DNA from: Tahibacter harae
Lineage (GTDB): Bacteria > Pseudomonadota > Gammaproteobacteria > Xanthomonadales > Rhodanobacteraceae
NCBI RefSeq assembly: GCF_024437735.1
Contig: NZ_JANFQO010000024.1
Span: 1 to 64,000, forward strand
Direction of reading: 5' to 3'
Length of the DNA stretch: 64,000 nt
The notes under the pieces are model-generated. The model did no database searches and was not told the origin of the DNA. It saw nothing but the letters and a program-made list of their open reading frames with translations. The position numbers and the translations under genes are program-made. Shown piece after piece: positions 20,917 to 29,092 of this stretch. Every line of letters begins with the position of its first letter. The stretch's first letter is position 1.

Positions 20917-21312
20917 ATGTCGGCACTCACCGTACGTTCCACCGAACGGCCATTGGCCGAAATCAACATAACCCCGCTGATCGACGTGATGCTGGCGCTG
21001 CTGCTGATCTTCATGATCGCCGCGCCGCTGGTGACCAAGACCATACCGCTGCCGCTGGGCGGCAGGGATAGTGCCGCCCAGCCGCGCACGGTGGAGCTGG
21101 GCATCGCCGCCGACGGCCAGGTCATGTTCAATGACCAGGCCCTGCAGTCCGTGGAAGTGCAGGCCCAGCTGCTGAGCTGGGCTGGTCAGAAGGAAAAGCC
21201 GCTGCTGCAGTTGCGGCCGGACAAGGCCACACCGCATCAGTATCTGATCGATGTACTGGCCCTGGCGCGGCAGAGCGGCATGGAGAGCATCGCGATCGAG
21301 ACGCCGCGCTGA
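20917..21312 (+). CDS. Biopolymer transport protein ExbD (second copy)
   Basis: A 131-residue ExbD paralogue with the hallmark L-A-E-I-N-I-T-P-L-I-D-V-M-L-A-L-L-L-I-F-M-I and a periplasmic domain. Xanthomonas carries two exbD genes after exbB, of which the second is dispensable for iron uptake but needed in planta. The order here is the same. GGAG about ten bases before the ATG at 20917 supports this start; in-frame ATGs upstream lack a ribosome-binding site. Because a terminator intervenes it probably has its own promoter. It converges on pdxJ. Confidence 0.88.
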   Translation: MSALTVRSTERPLAEINITPLIDVMLALLLIFMIAAPLVTKTIPLPLGGRDSAAQPRTVELGIAADGQVMFNDQALQSVEVQAQLLSWAGQKEKPLLQLRPDKATPHQYLIDVLALARQSGMESIAIETPR

Positions 21313-21431
21313 ATTATTGATTTATCGTTTTATTCATTTATTCCAAAGTCGGCGAAGTCGCGTTTGCGCTTCGCCGGCAGGAATCTGCGGCTTCGATCTG
21401 CAGCACACGAGCCGCTGCCGCATCCGCCCGG

Positions 21432-22181
21432 TCAATCGCGCCGCAGCAGCTGCAGATAATTGCGCACCGTCGGCGCCAGGCCGTCATACAGCGCCTCGCC
21501 GATCAGCGCGTGGCCTATGGAAACCTCGGCCAGAAACGGAATCGCCTGGGCCAGCGCGGCCAGGTTGGCCTGGCTCAGATCGTGGCCGGCATTGACCCCC
21601 AGCCCTGCCGCCCGGGCACGTTCCGCCGTTTCCACGCAGCGCGCCAGCTCGGCCGCGACTGCGCCGGCCGCATACGCCTTGGCGAACGGCCCGGTATAGA
21701 TTTCCACCCGCTGCGCGCCGAGTTCCGCTGCGCGCTCGACCTCGGCGCAGCCCGCGTCGACGAACAGGCTGACGCGGGCGCCGAGTTCGCGCAGCTGCGC
21801 GATCAGCGGACGCAGTTTTTCCGCATCGGCGACCAGATCGAAGCCGTGATCGGAGGTGATCTGCGCATCGCCATCGGGCACCAGCGTCACCTGTTGCGGA
21901 CGTACGGCACGCACCAGTTCCACCAGCCCCGGATAGTCGCCGCGCGGCGGCGCGAAGCCGTTGCCTTCGATATTGAATTCCACCCGGCCGGCGATGCGCT
22001 CGGCCAGGGCATAGACATCGCCGGGCCGCACATGGCGCTGGTCCGGTCGCGGATGCACGGTGATACCGCCGGCGCCGGCCTCGATCACGCAGTCGCAGGC
22101 GCGCAGCGGATCCGGCTCGTGCTCGCCGCGGGAATTCCGCAGTACGGCGATCTTGTTCAGATTGACACTAAGTAGCGTCAT
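21432..22181 (-). CDS. pdxJ: Pyridoxine 5'-phosphate synthase
   Basis: A 249-residue TIM-barrel enzyme that condenses 3-amino-2-oxopropyl phosphate with 1-deoxy-xylulose 5-phosphate in the last ring-forming step of vitamin B6 synthesis. It begins with the family pattern [16 protein letters not shown]. The segments [17 protein letters not shown] and L-G-V-N-A-G-H-D-L are conserved phosphate- and substrate-binding loops. Its start overlaps the end of the upstream hydrolase-like gene by 14 bases, so the two are translationally coupled. Confidence 0.96.
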   Translation of the reverse strand: MTLLSVNLNKIAVLRNSRGEHEPDPLRACDCVIEAGAGGITVHPRPDQRHVRPGDVYALAERIAGRVEFNIEGNGFAPPRGDYPGLVELVRAVRPQQVTLVPDGDAQITSDHGFDLVADAEKLRPLIAQLRELGARVSLFVDAGCAEVERAAELGAQRVEIYTGPFAKAYAAGAVAAELARCVETAERARAAGLGVNAGHDLSQANLAALAQAIPFLAEVSIGHALIGEALYDGLAPTVRNYLQLLRRD

Positions 22182-24300
22182 GCTTGTTGTCCTTGAGAGG
22201 CGGTGGCGGCACGAAACGCGGGCGCTGTTCGCGCTCGGGCAAGGCCTCGATCGCCGCGGGCGGCGGCGCTGTCACGGGCCGCACCTGGGCCGGCGCCGCG
22301 GCGCGGCCCGTGGTGGTCGTCGCCGGCAAGGCCGACGCGGATGCTGCCGATGCGGGGACCGCTGCTGGCGCGGATACCGCTCGTACCGTTGAAACCGTCT
22401 GTGCCGCCGGTGCCGATTCGTTTCGCCCTGGCGCCGCCGGCCTGATCGCGGCGGCCGGCGCAGTGTGACCTACGGAGCCCAGCGGACCGAGTACCACTGG
22501 CGCCGGCGGCGCAGGTTCCGCCGGCTGCAACGCCGCAACAGCAGGCTGCCAGGGCGCCGGTGCGGCGGCTTGCGCCGGCGCGGTATCCGGCGGCGCAGCC
22601 TGCCGGGCCGCAGCGATTTCCGCGGCGCGGTGCTGTTGTTCGCGCTGCAGGCTCTGCACCACTTCCGGCGCCAGCGCCGGCCAGTGCACGCGCGGCAATT
22701 CGGCCTCGTCGCCCAGCAGCACCAGTTGCAGGCCGCTGACCGTGCCATCGGCGCCGCGCCGGGCGGCCAGTTCAAAATCGCCGTCGGCGCTGCCGAAATG
22801 ATCGCCGCCGTAGGCATTCAGCTCGCGCCAGATACCGCCGCTGAATTGCAGCCCCGGTTTTTCACCGCAGTGGAAGCGCACCAGCACGTCGCCATCGACG
22901 CGGTAATCGCCGCAGAACGCGGCGAGTTGCCCGGCGCTGAGCGTCACCGGCGTGCGCGGCAGCTGCGGTGCGCGCGTGCTGAGGCGCTGCACTGGCACGA
23001 TCAGGCCGTTCTCCACCCAGCGCAGGGCGTCGATGCGGCCCAGCGCGTCGCGCTGGAAATTCAGCTGGATCGCTTCGCCAGGCAGGTCGAACTGGTCCGG
23101 CCCCAGCGGCCGCAGGCGCGCGGCGAGGCGGCCGCTGGCCTGGGCGCTCAGGCCGGCCGGGGTAACCCGTATCAGCAGTTGGCTGCCGGGCGAAAATTCG
23201 TAGAGGCCGGCGTACTGCGCCGGATCCGCCGGCGCGGCGGCTTCGCGCGGCGGCAAAGTGGGCAGCGATCCGCCCATCAGCTGGGCCAGGCCCTGCGGTG
23301 TCAGGTTGGCGTCGGAATTACCGAGCAGGACCAGCGCGCGCTGCTGGTCGGTGCGGAAACCCAGGAAGACCGAATAGCCGCCGCGATTGGATTGCTGCCA
23401 TACCAGCGGCCACTCCTGTTCGCCATCGCGCACCAGGCTGATGCGCCAGCCCAGGCCGGCATTGCCGCGGCGGTCCTGCGGCTGGCGCGACAGCAGCAGC
23501 GCCGGCCGCAGCGGCGAGTCGCCGGGCCGCAGCATGGCCTGCACCAGGCGCAACAGATCGCCGGCGCTGGTATTGAGGTTCAGCGGCAGGGCGAACTCCG
23601 CAGCCGGCGGCGGCAAGCTCTGGCGGCCGTCGTAGCTGCCGGGCACCAGGCCCTGCGCCGAGCCGCTGGTCTCGACCAGGCCCAGCGGGCCGGTGACTTC
23701 CTGCGCCAGCGCCGCCGCGTAGCCGCCGCCGTGCACACGGCCCAGTATCCAGCCCAGCAGCAATTGGCCCAGGGCCGATTCGCGCGCCGCAGGTTGTGGC
23801 GGCAGCTGATAATTGGCAAGGAATTCGAGCAGGTCGGTTTCGCGGTAATCGCGCCAGAGCTGGCCCGGATGACGCGGAAACAGGTTGGCCGGCAGCGGCG
23901 GCAGGCCGGAATCGTTGGTGGCGAGCTGCTGCAGCGTGATCGCGCAGACGCGCGCATCGGCGCAGGCGAAACCGGCAGGCAGGTAATCGGCGATGCGATC
24001 ATCCAGGCGCAGGCGGCCGTGGCTCGCGAGCCGGGCCAGCAGCAGCCCGTTGTAGATCGCGCCGGCGTCGCCCAGGGCGAACCGCGCTCCCGCGCCGGCC
24101 GTGGTATCGCTATTGCCCGGCAGTGCCAAGCTGCTGGCCGCGCCGTCGGCATAGCCCGCAGCCACCAGCGGCCACACGCCGTGTTCCACGCCGCGCTGCA
24201 GCTGGGCCTGCAGCGCCGGCGGCAGGCCGGCGTCTTCGGCCAGGGCCGTGCCGCCCAGGCCGGCCAGGGCAGCCATCAGTAGTCGAGGTAGCAGGCGCAT
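22168..24300 (-). CDS. Secreted beta-lactamase-fold protein lacking the catalytic residues
   Basis: A 710-residue protein with a signal peptide ([12 protein letters not shown]). About 380 residues follow the class C beta-lactamase / serine hydrolase fold, as seen in [24 protein letters not shown] and [16 protein letters not shown]. The nucleophile motif S-x-x-K should fall just before G-L-L-L-A-R-L, but the sequence there is G-D-A-G-A-I-Y-N. The Y-x-N and H-x-G motifs are also not recognisable. Beta-strand-rich segments follow, then an Ala/Pro-rich tail of roughly 150 residues. It is probably a non-enzymatic binding protein of the envelope. It overlaps pdxJ by 14 bases. The start at 24300 is set by the signal peptide. 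Confidence 0.75.
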   Translation of the reverse strand: MRLLPRLLMAALAGLGGTALAEDAGLPPALQAQLQRGVEHGVWPLVAAGYADGAASSLALPGNSDTTAGAGARFALGDAGAIYNGLLLARLASHGRLRLDDRIADYLPAGFACADARVCAITLQQLATNDSGLPPLPANLFPRHPGQLWRDYRETDLLEFLANYQLPPQPAARESALGQLLLGWILGRVHGGGYAAALAQEVTGPLGLVETSGSAQGLVPGSYDGRQSLPPPAAEFALPLNLNTSAGDLLRLVQAMLRPGDSPLRPALLLSRQPQDRRGNAGLGWRISLVRDGEQEWPLVWQQSNRGGYSVFLGFRTDQQRALVLLGNSDANLTPQGLAQLMGGSLPTLPPREAAAPADPAQYAGLYEFSPGSQLLIRVTPAGLSAQASGRLAARLRPLGPDQFDLPGEAIQLNFQRDALGRIDALRWVENGLIVPVQRLSTRAPQLPRTPVTLSAGQLAAFCGDYRVDGDVLVRFHCGEKPGLQFSGGIWRELNAYGGDHFGSADGDFELAARRGADGTVSGLQLVLLGDEAELPRVHWPALAPEVVQSLQREQQHRAAEIAAARQAAPPDTAPAQAAAPAPWQPAVAALQPAEPAPPAPVVLGPLGSVGHTAPAAAIRPAAPGRNESAPAAQTVSTVRAVSAPAAVPASAASASALPATTTTGRAAAPAQVRPVTAPPPAAIEALPEREQRPRFVPPPPLKDNKHDAT

Positions 24301-24519
24301 GACGCCCAAGCATAGCGTCTGGCATGCGCCGGCGGCGCGGGCCGGCATCACAGCCGACAACACGAACGGCCGCGGTGTTGCCGGCGGCCGTCGCGAAAAA
24401 TCCAGAAAGAGCGCCACATCCGTGTGGCTCCAGGTTGCACCCTGTGGGAGGGGAGTGCGGGGTTTTTGAGCATTCCGGCGCGGGAAAGTTCCGCCGCGGC
24501 AACTAACTCCGCGCTGCGT

Positions 24520-25479
24520 TCAGCGGCAGTCGGCCGCGGTTTCCTTCCACACCACCGGATCCCAGTACTCGCCGCCGGCCGGACTGTTGCGCTGCTCCTC
24601 GTTGAGCTGCGCGGCCAGGTAGTAAGTGGTATTCGGCTGCACCGTTACGGTCAGTTCCTTGGCGCCGCTGTTGTTGATGCCGCTGCCGCGCTGGCCGAAG
24701 CGGCGGAAGGCGTTGTCGTCGATCTGCTCGGCGATCTTCAGCGTATGCGTGCCGGCCGGCACGCGGAACTGATGCACGCCGGTGGGGCCGGCGGCGTTGC
24801 CGTCGATGCTGAGCAGCTTCACGCCGTAGAGCTTGCGCTGGCGCGGTGCCGAATCGAACACATTGAGATGACCGCAGCCGGCCAGCGCTTCGGCGGATTC
24901 GGACTTGCGTCCGCTGCCGGCATTGCCGGCGGCGGCCAGCAGTTCGTCGCGGCCGACCTTCAGGTGGATGGGCGGCAGGGTGATGCTGCTCAGCTCACCG
25001 CTGAGCACGAGCTGCCTGTCGTCGCGCTGTACGGAGAACTCCAGCCGCGTGCCGTCGGGCAGGCCGTCGACCAGGGTGCGCATGGTGGTTGCGGCCTGGG
25101 CCCGGCCGGCGGCGTCGGCGCCCAGGCCGACCAGGCTGCTGCCGTTGATCGCGAGGATACGGTCGCCGGCCTTCACGCCCATGCGCTGGGCGCTGCTGCG
25201 CGGCGTCACGCCAAGCACGCGCAGGCCGTCGCGGGCGCGCTCGGCACTGGCGCTGTCCACCAGCAGGCCCAGGTTGGTCACGCGCCGCGCGGGCTCGTCC
25301 AGGGTGAAGGCGATCTGCTCGCTGGACTGCCCGGCGAAGGCGCCGGATTCGATCAGGCGCACCAGGGCCAGCTGCACTTCTTCGCTGAGGCGCTGCTCGC
25401 CCGCCGGCGCCTGCGCCAGCGCAAAGGCCGGGGCGAGCAGGGCGATCAATCCGACAACAGGGTGTTTGAACATCAACAT
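24520..25479 (-). CDS. Secreted PDZ-domain protein of unknown function
   Basis: A 319-residue protein with a cleavable signal peptide (L-I-A-L-L-A-P-A-F-A-L-A-Q-A). A PDZ-like domain lies at about residues 75-170 (G-L-R-V-L-G-V-T-P, then M-G-V-K-A-G-D-R-I-L-A-I-N-G). A C-terminal region with two Cys has a beta-rich pattern ending N-T-T-Y-Y-L-A-A-Q-L. No protease domain is present, so it is not a DegP-type enzyme. GGAGAG before the ATG at 25479 sets the start. It follows the anti-sigma-like gene by 12 bases and is the last gene of the sigma-factor group. A role in envelope sensing or as a target of the sigma factor is inferred from position. Confidence 0.7.
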   Translation of the reverse strand: MLMFKHPVVGLIALLAPAFALAQAPAGEQRLSEEVQLALVRLIESGAFAGQSSEQIAFTLDEPARRVTNLGLLVDSASAERARDGLRVLGVTPRSSAQRMGVKAGDRILAINGSSLVGLGADAAGRAQAATTMRTLVDGLPDGTRLEFSVQRDDRQLVLSGELSSITLPPIHLKVGRDELLAAAGNAGSGRKSESAEALAGCGHLNVFDSAPRQRKLYGVKLLSIDGNAAGPTGVHQFRVPAGTHTLKIAEQIDDNAFRRFGQRGSGINNSGAKELTVTVQPNTTYYLAAQLNEEQRNSPAGGEYWDPVVWKETAADCR

Positions 25480-25491
25480 CGTACTCTCCGC

Positions 25492-25944
25492 TCAAATCCG
25501 CGTGAGCTGCGCACCGTCAGCCGACAGTGCGATCAGGCTCGACAACACGGCATTGCGCTGTTCCCACAGCGGTGCCAATTCTTCTGCCGCCGCGCCGCGG
25601 TCGTAGGCCTGCTGCAGGGCCGTCTCGATCGCATGCAATTCCACTTCGCTCTCCAGCGGCGAGAAAGGCTGCGCCAGTCCCGCGTAGACCTGCTCCAATT
25701 CCTGCGATTGCCGCTCCAACTGCAGCAGGGCGCTGGGCCTGGCCGGCGCCGGCGGTGCCACCACGGCAACCAGACCGGCCACGGCAAGCACCACGCCGGC
25801 GGCGGCGCTCCAGTACGTCAGGCGGCGCTGCTGGCGGCGGCGCGCGTGGGCGGCCTCGATGCGCGCCCACAGCTGCGGCGGCGGATCGAATTCCGGCAGG
25901 CCGGCCAGGCGCAGCGATTTCAGACTCAACTCCTGCTCGGCCAT
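25492..25944 (-). CDS. Small single-pass membrane protein, probable anti-sigma factor
   Basis: A 150-residue protein with a cytoplasmic N-terminus, one transmembrane helix at about residues 43-65 (W-S-A-A-A-G-V-V-L-A-V-A-G-L-V-A-V-V-A), and a periplasmic helical region. No zinc-binding H-x-x-x-C-x-x-C motif is seen, so it is not a ZAS-type anti-sigma factor. The call rests on topology and on its overlap (19 bases) with the ECF sigma gene. GGAG nine bases before the ATG at 25944 favours this start over the one at 25980. Confidence 0.6.
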   Translation of the reverse strand: MAEQELSLKSLRLAGLPEFDPPPQLWARIEAAHARRRQQRRLTYWSAAAGVVLAVAGLVAVVAPPAPARPSALLQLERQSQELEQVYAGLAQPFSPLESEVELHAIETALQQAYDRGAAAEELAPLWEQRNAVLSSLIALSADGAQLTRI

Positions 25945-26522
25945 GCCTGCAGCTCCACGTCGGGTTTGGTGTTCAGCCATTCCTGCAGCCGCTTGAGTGA
26001 GCGCGACAGGATGGACTTGGAATAACTCTCGGTCTGGCCGAACAACTCGGCCAGTTCCTTGTGCGTATAGCCTTCCAGCTCATGCAGCACGAGGATAAGA
26101 CGTGCCCGCGGCGGCAGCCGTTGCAGCAGGGCCATCACGTCATGCACATCCGCGGCCAGCACCGCGCCGGTTTCCGCTGCATTGGCGAACAGGCGCTCGG
26201 GATCGTCCGGACCGATATGACGCTGGCTGCGCAACTGGTCTATCGCCGCATTCACCGTCATGCGCTTGAGCCACGCGCCGAACGGCGCATCGCCGCGGTA
26301 CTGGCGCACGGCGTCCATCAGCTTGAGGAAGACATCCTGGACGATGTCCTCGGCGGCGGCCGGGCTGCCCAGTACGCGCATGGCCAGGGTGTAGCAGGGC
26401 CGGGCGAAAGTCTTGTAGATCACCGCATGGGCCGAGACGTCGCCGCGGCGCGCCCGCGCCAGGGTGACCGCGTCGATCTCCTGGGCGAAGCCGGATCTGG
26501 GTTCTGGGGAGTTCATGTTCAT
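25926..26522 (-). CDS. RNA polymerase sigma factor, ECF subfamily
   Basis: A 198-residue sigma-70 factor with only regions 2 and 4. Region 2 shows A-E-D-I-V-Q-D-V-F-L-K-L-M and W-L-K-R-M-T-V-N-A-A-I-D. Region 4 shows L-P-P-R-A-R-L-I-L-V-L-H-E-L-E-G-Y-T-H-K-E-L-A-E, split by the usual helix-turn-helix. The ATG at 26522 has GAGG seven bases upstream. It is followed, with overlap, by the anti-sigma-like gene and then the PDZ protein. The stimulus is unknown; periplasmic stress is a reasonable guess from its partners. Confidence 0.92.
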   Translation of the reverse strand: MNMNSPEPRSGFAQEIDAVTLARARRGDVSAHAVIYKTFARPCYTLAMRVLGSPAAAEDIVQDVFLKLMDAVRQYRGDAPFGAWLKRMTVNAAIDQLRSQRHIGPDDPERLFANAAETGAVLAADVHDVMALLQRLPPRARLILVLHELEGYTHKELAELFGQTESYSKSILSRSLKRLQEWLNTKPDVELQAWPSRS

Positions 26523-26585
26523 GCTGAAACCTCGGACGCTGCGGCGGCGCCGGCCGTCGCAGCCGGCCGGCATTTGCCGCTGCGT

Positions 26586-28241
26586 TCAGCCCCGCCGCGG
26601 CACGCGGATCTCCAGGATGCGCTTGCGCTCGACGTAGATGCGGGCCTGGCCGGTCTCGCGGGTGACACTGACGGTCACGCCGTCGCCGTCCACGGCGGCA
26701 ATCTTGCCGTCGATCTCCTTGCCGGCGTTCGTTATCAACACAATGCGGCTGCCGACCAGGGCGGACAAGCCGCCGTAGGCGACCACGCTGAACGGGCGTT
26801 CACGCGGCGTGGTCTGGGTCTCGGGCAGGCGATCTATGCGCGGACCCTGCCAGACCAGGGCCGCGGTGGAACCCGGCGGCGGCGGCGGCGCCGACGGTAT
26901 GCCGGCGATGCGCGGGTCTATGCGGGTATTGGACGGCCGCGCGGTGACCACGGCAGGCGCGGCGGGCTCGCGGGCTGGCAGGCGCTCCACGACGGGGCGG
27001 CTGCTTTCCGGCGGCGGGCTGGGCGGCGCGGCGGCGACGGGCTCGGCGGGTGCGGGCGCCGCAGGCGCGGGTTCCGCCACCGGCGGCGGCGCGGCGGGTG
27101 GTGCCGCTGCGGCCGCGGGCACGCCGGTCGTCGTCGCCAGCACCGGATTGGCTTCCGGACGCACGACCACGGTTTCCGGTTCCGGCTCGGCCAACGGATC
27201 GTGCACCAGGGCGCGGTCTATGCCGGCCAGGGCCTGTACCGGTTCGGCCAGGAAGAACAGCTTGAACAGCACCGGCGGCGCGTTGTTGTGGCGCGCGGTC
27301 AGGTTGAGCCAGCGCATTACTTCTTCGGGATCGTAGGTGTCGTACTGGGCCGGGGCGATGTCCTCGCGCGGCAGGCTCAACAGCTTGATCTGGCCGCCCT
27401 TGAGCTGCAGGTCGCGGTAGATCTCGACCACGCCTTCGGCCGGTACCAGGTGGGCCGCCTTGAGGCGTTCCTGCACCGCGGCGATATGGCGTTCGACGAA
27501 CGTGTCCACGTCCACGCCGGTCTGGCGCGCGCAGTACTTGTTGCGCTGATCCAGATAGCCGGTGTCCTGGTATTCCACGTCGGCCGAGGCGATGCGCAGC
27601 GCCTCGCGCGCCGCCGCGTCGTCGAGCAGGCGCAGGGTGAACGGCTTGAGTTCCAGGTGCAGGCGCAGCGCGGCGAACGGCGCGTTGCCGATGCGCGCAT
27701 CGGCGCGCAGTTCGGTGCCGGCGCTTTCCAGGCGGTAATCCAGTTCCAGCTGCGGCAGCGCCGGCTGCACGCGCATGGACTGGTATTCGCGCGGACCCAG
27801 CCGCGCCGGTTCGCCGCAGGCGAAGGTCTCGAACGGCACCAGGCTGAGGGGGCCGAACCAGGGCGGATCCGTGCGCATGGCCAGGCGCTCCAGCGCCGGC
27901 AGGCTCACGTCCCTGAGGCGCAGGCCCAGCTGTTCGGGTACCGAATCATCGCGCGTGATCGCGCGTCTGAGCAGCCAGAGCAGGCCGGGCGGACGCAGGC
28001 TAAGCTCGGCCGCGCTGAAGCTGGCGATCTCGTGCCCGGGCCTGGGCTGGAAGCGCACGCCGCCGAGGTGGATCTCGCCGTTGAACGATCCGCTGGCACT
28101 GGACCAGCTCAGCGTGCCCCAGCGCGCCAGACTGGCCGCCAGCCACTGCGCCTGCTGCTGCGCCGCCGTCCATAAGGCGAGCTTGAGCGCGATCGCGAGC
28201 ACGACAGCCGACAGCAGCAGATTGCGCAGCAGCTTCCACAT
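26586..28241 (-). CDS. Membrane-anchored protein with Pro-rich linker and small C-terminal beta domain
   Basis: A 551-residue protein I cannot assign to a named family. It has one N-terminal helix (L-L-S-A-V-V-L-A-I-A-L-K-L-A-L-W) and about 330 residues of an AsmA-like or lipid-transfer-like beta pattern with alternating strands (W-G-T-L-S-W-S-S-A-S-G-S-F). A Pro/Ala linker follows at about residues 370-450. The last 60 residues resemble a small Sm-like/SH3-like barrel (V-G-S-R-I-V-L-I-T-N-A-G-K-E-I-D-G-K, then V-D-G-D-G-V-T-V-S-V). It lies 63 bases upstream of the sigma gene on the same strand. Confidence 0.6.
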   Translation of the reverse strand: MWKLLRNLLLSAVVLAIALKLALWTAAQQQAQWLAASLARWGTLSWSSASGSFNGEIHLGGVRFQPRPGHEIASFSAAELSLRPPGLLWLLRRAITRDDSVPEQLGLRLRDVSLPALERLAMRTDPPWFGPLSLVPFETFACGEPARLGPREYQSMRVQPALPQLELDYRLESAGTELRADARIGNAPFAALRLHLELKPFTLRLLDDAAAREALRIASADVEYQDTGYLDQRNKYCARQTGVDVDTFVERHIAAVQERLKAAHLVPAEGVVEIYRDLQLKGGQIKLLSLPREDIAPAQYDTYDPEEVMRWLNLTARHNNAPPVLFKLFFLAEPVQALAGIDRALVHDPLAEPEPETVVVRPEANPVLATTTGVPAAAAAPPAAPPPVAEPAPAAPAPAEPVAAAPPSPPPESSRPVVERLPAREPAAPAVVTARPSNTRIDPRIAGIPSAPPPPPGSTAALVWQGPRIDRLPETQTTPRERPFSVVAYGGLSALVGSRIVLITNAGKEIDGKIAAVDGDGVTVSVTRETGQARIYVERKRILEIRVPRRG

Positions 28242-28348
28242 GTTGACGGCTGATCTCGGCGACGCGGGGTTTAACCGGAACTTAGCCCGTTAGGGCGTGA
28301 GCCACAACTGGCGATTGGCTTGGTCGCCGGTCACTGCGCTGTCATGTT

Positions 28349-29005
28349 TCACGCCTGCGCCAGAACTTGCGGCGGCAGGCGAAAACGGCGCAGCGTGCGC
28401 GCCTGGCCGTACCAGGCGACGTGTCCGTTCCAGGGCGCCGCGGCACTCAGCGCATGCACCTGCCAGTGCTGCGCCTCGCCGCCGTCGGCGGCGATGTGCA
28501 GCAGCTGCGCCGGCACTCCGGCGGCGAATTCCAGCCGCTCCAGACCGAAGGCGAGGCCGCGGCCCAGCGCCTTGAGCACGGCCTCCTTGGCGGTCCACAG
28601 GTGCAGGAACAGCGCCTCGCGCGCCGCGCCTTCGGCGGCGGCGACGGCGTCGGCCTCGCGCGGACAGAAAAAGCGCCGCGCCAGTTCGGCATGCCGCCGG
28701 CGCCGGCCCGGGCGCTCCAGATCCACGCCCAGCTCCAGTCCCGGCGCCAGCGCGACCACGGCGGCATCGCCGCTGTGGCTCAGGTTGAAACCCGGGCCGC
28801 CGGCCAGGCGCGGCTTGCCGTGTTCGCCGGTGTCCAGGTCGGCGCTGCCGACCGGCCGCCCGCAGTAGGCCGAGAGCAGGTGCAGCAGCAGGCGCTGGGC
28901 CTGCACGCGCGTGCCGGTGCTGGCGGAAAATTCACAAAACCACAGGTGGATCTCATCGGCCGCCAGCGGCTGCGGGGCGGTGGCGGGCGGGAAGGGCTGG
29001 TCCAT
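28349..29005 (-). CDS. 4'-phosphopantetheinyl transferase (Sfp type)
   Basis: A 218-residue enzyme that moves 4'-phosphopantetheine from CoA to a serine of carrier proteins. It has the two Sfp signatures: G-V-D-L-E (about residues 105-109) and W-T-A-K-E-A-V-L-K-A-L-G-R-G-L (about 150-164), plus F-N-L-S-H-S for the CoA phosphate site. The size is that of Sfp-type enzymes acting on NRPS/PKS or AcpP carriers, not the 120-residue AcpS. No carrier-protein gene is near. It diverges from the hybrid kinase at 29093 across 87 bases. Confidence 0.92.
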   Translation of the reverse strand: MDQPFPPATAPQPLAADEIHLWFCEFSASTGTRVQAQRLLLHLLSAYCGRPVGSADLDTGEHGKPRLAGGPGFNLSHSGDAAVVALAPGLELGVDLERPGRRRRHAELARRFFCPREADAVAAAEGAAREALFLHLWTAKEAVLKALGRGLAFGLERLEFAAGVPAQLLHIAADGGEAQHWQVHALSAAAPWNGHVAWYGQARTLRRFRLPPQVLAQA

Positions 29006-29092
29006 GCGGCATGCTTGGGCCGGCGGCCGGCGGCGGTCAAGCACGGCGGCGCGCATTCACTACAATCGGGCGTCCATCCGGGGAATTTCGCA

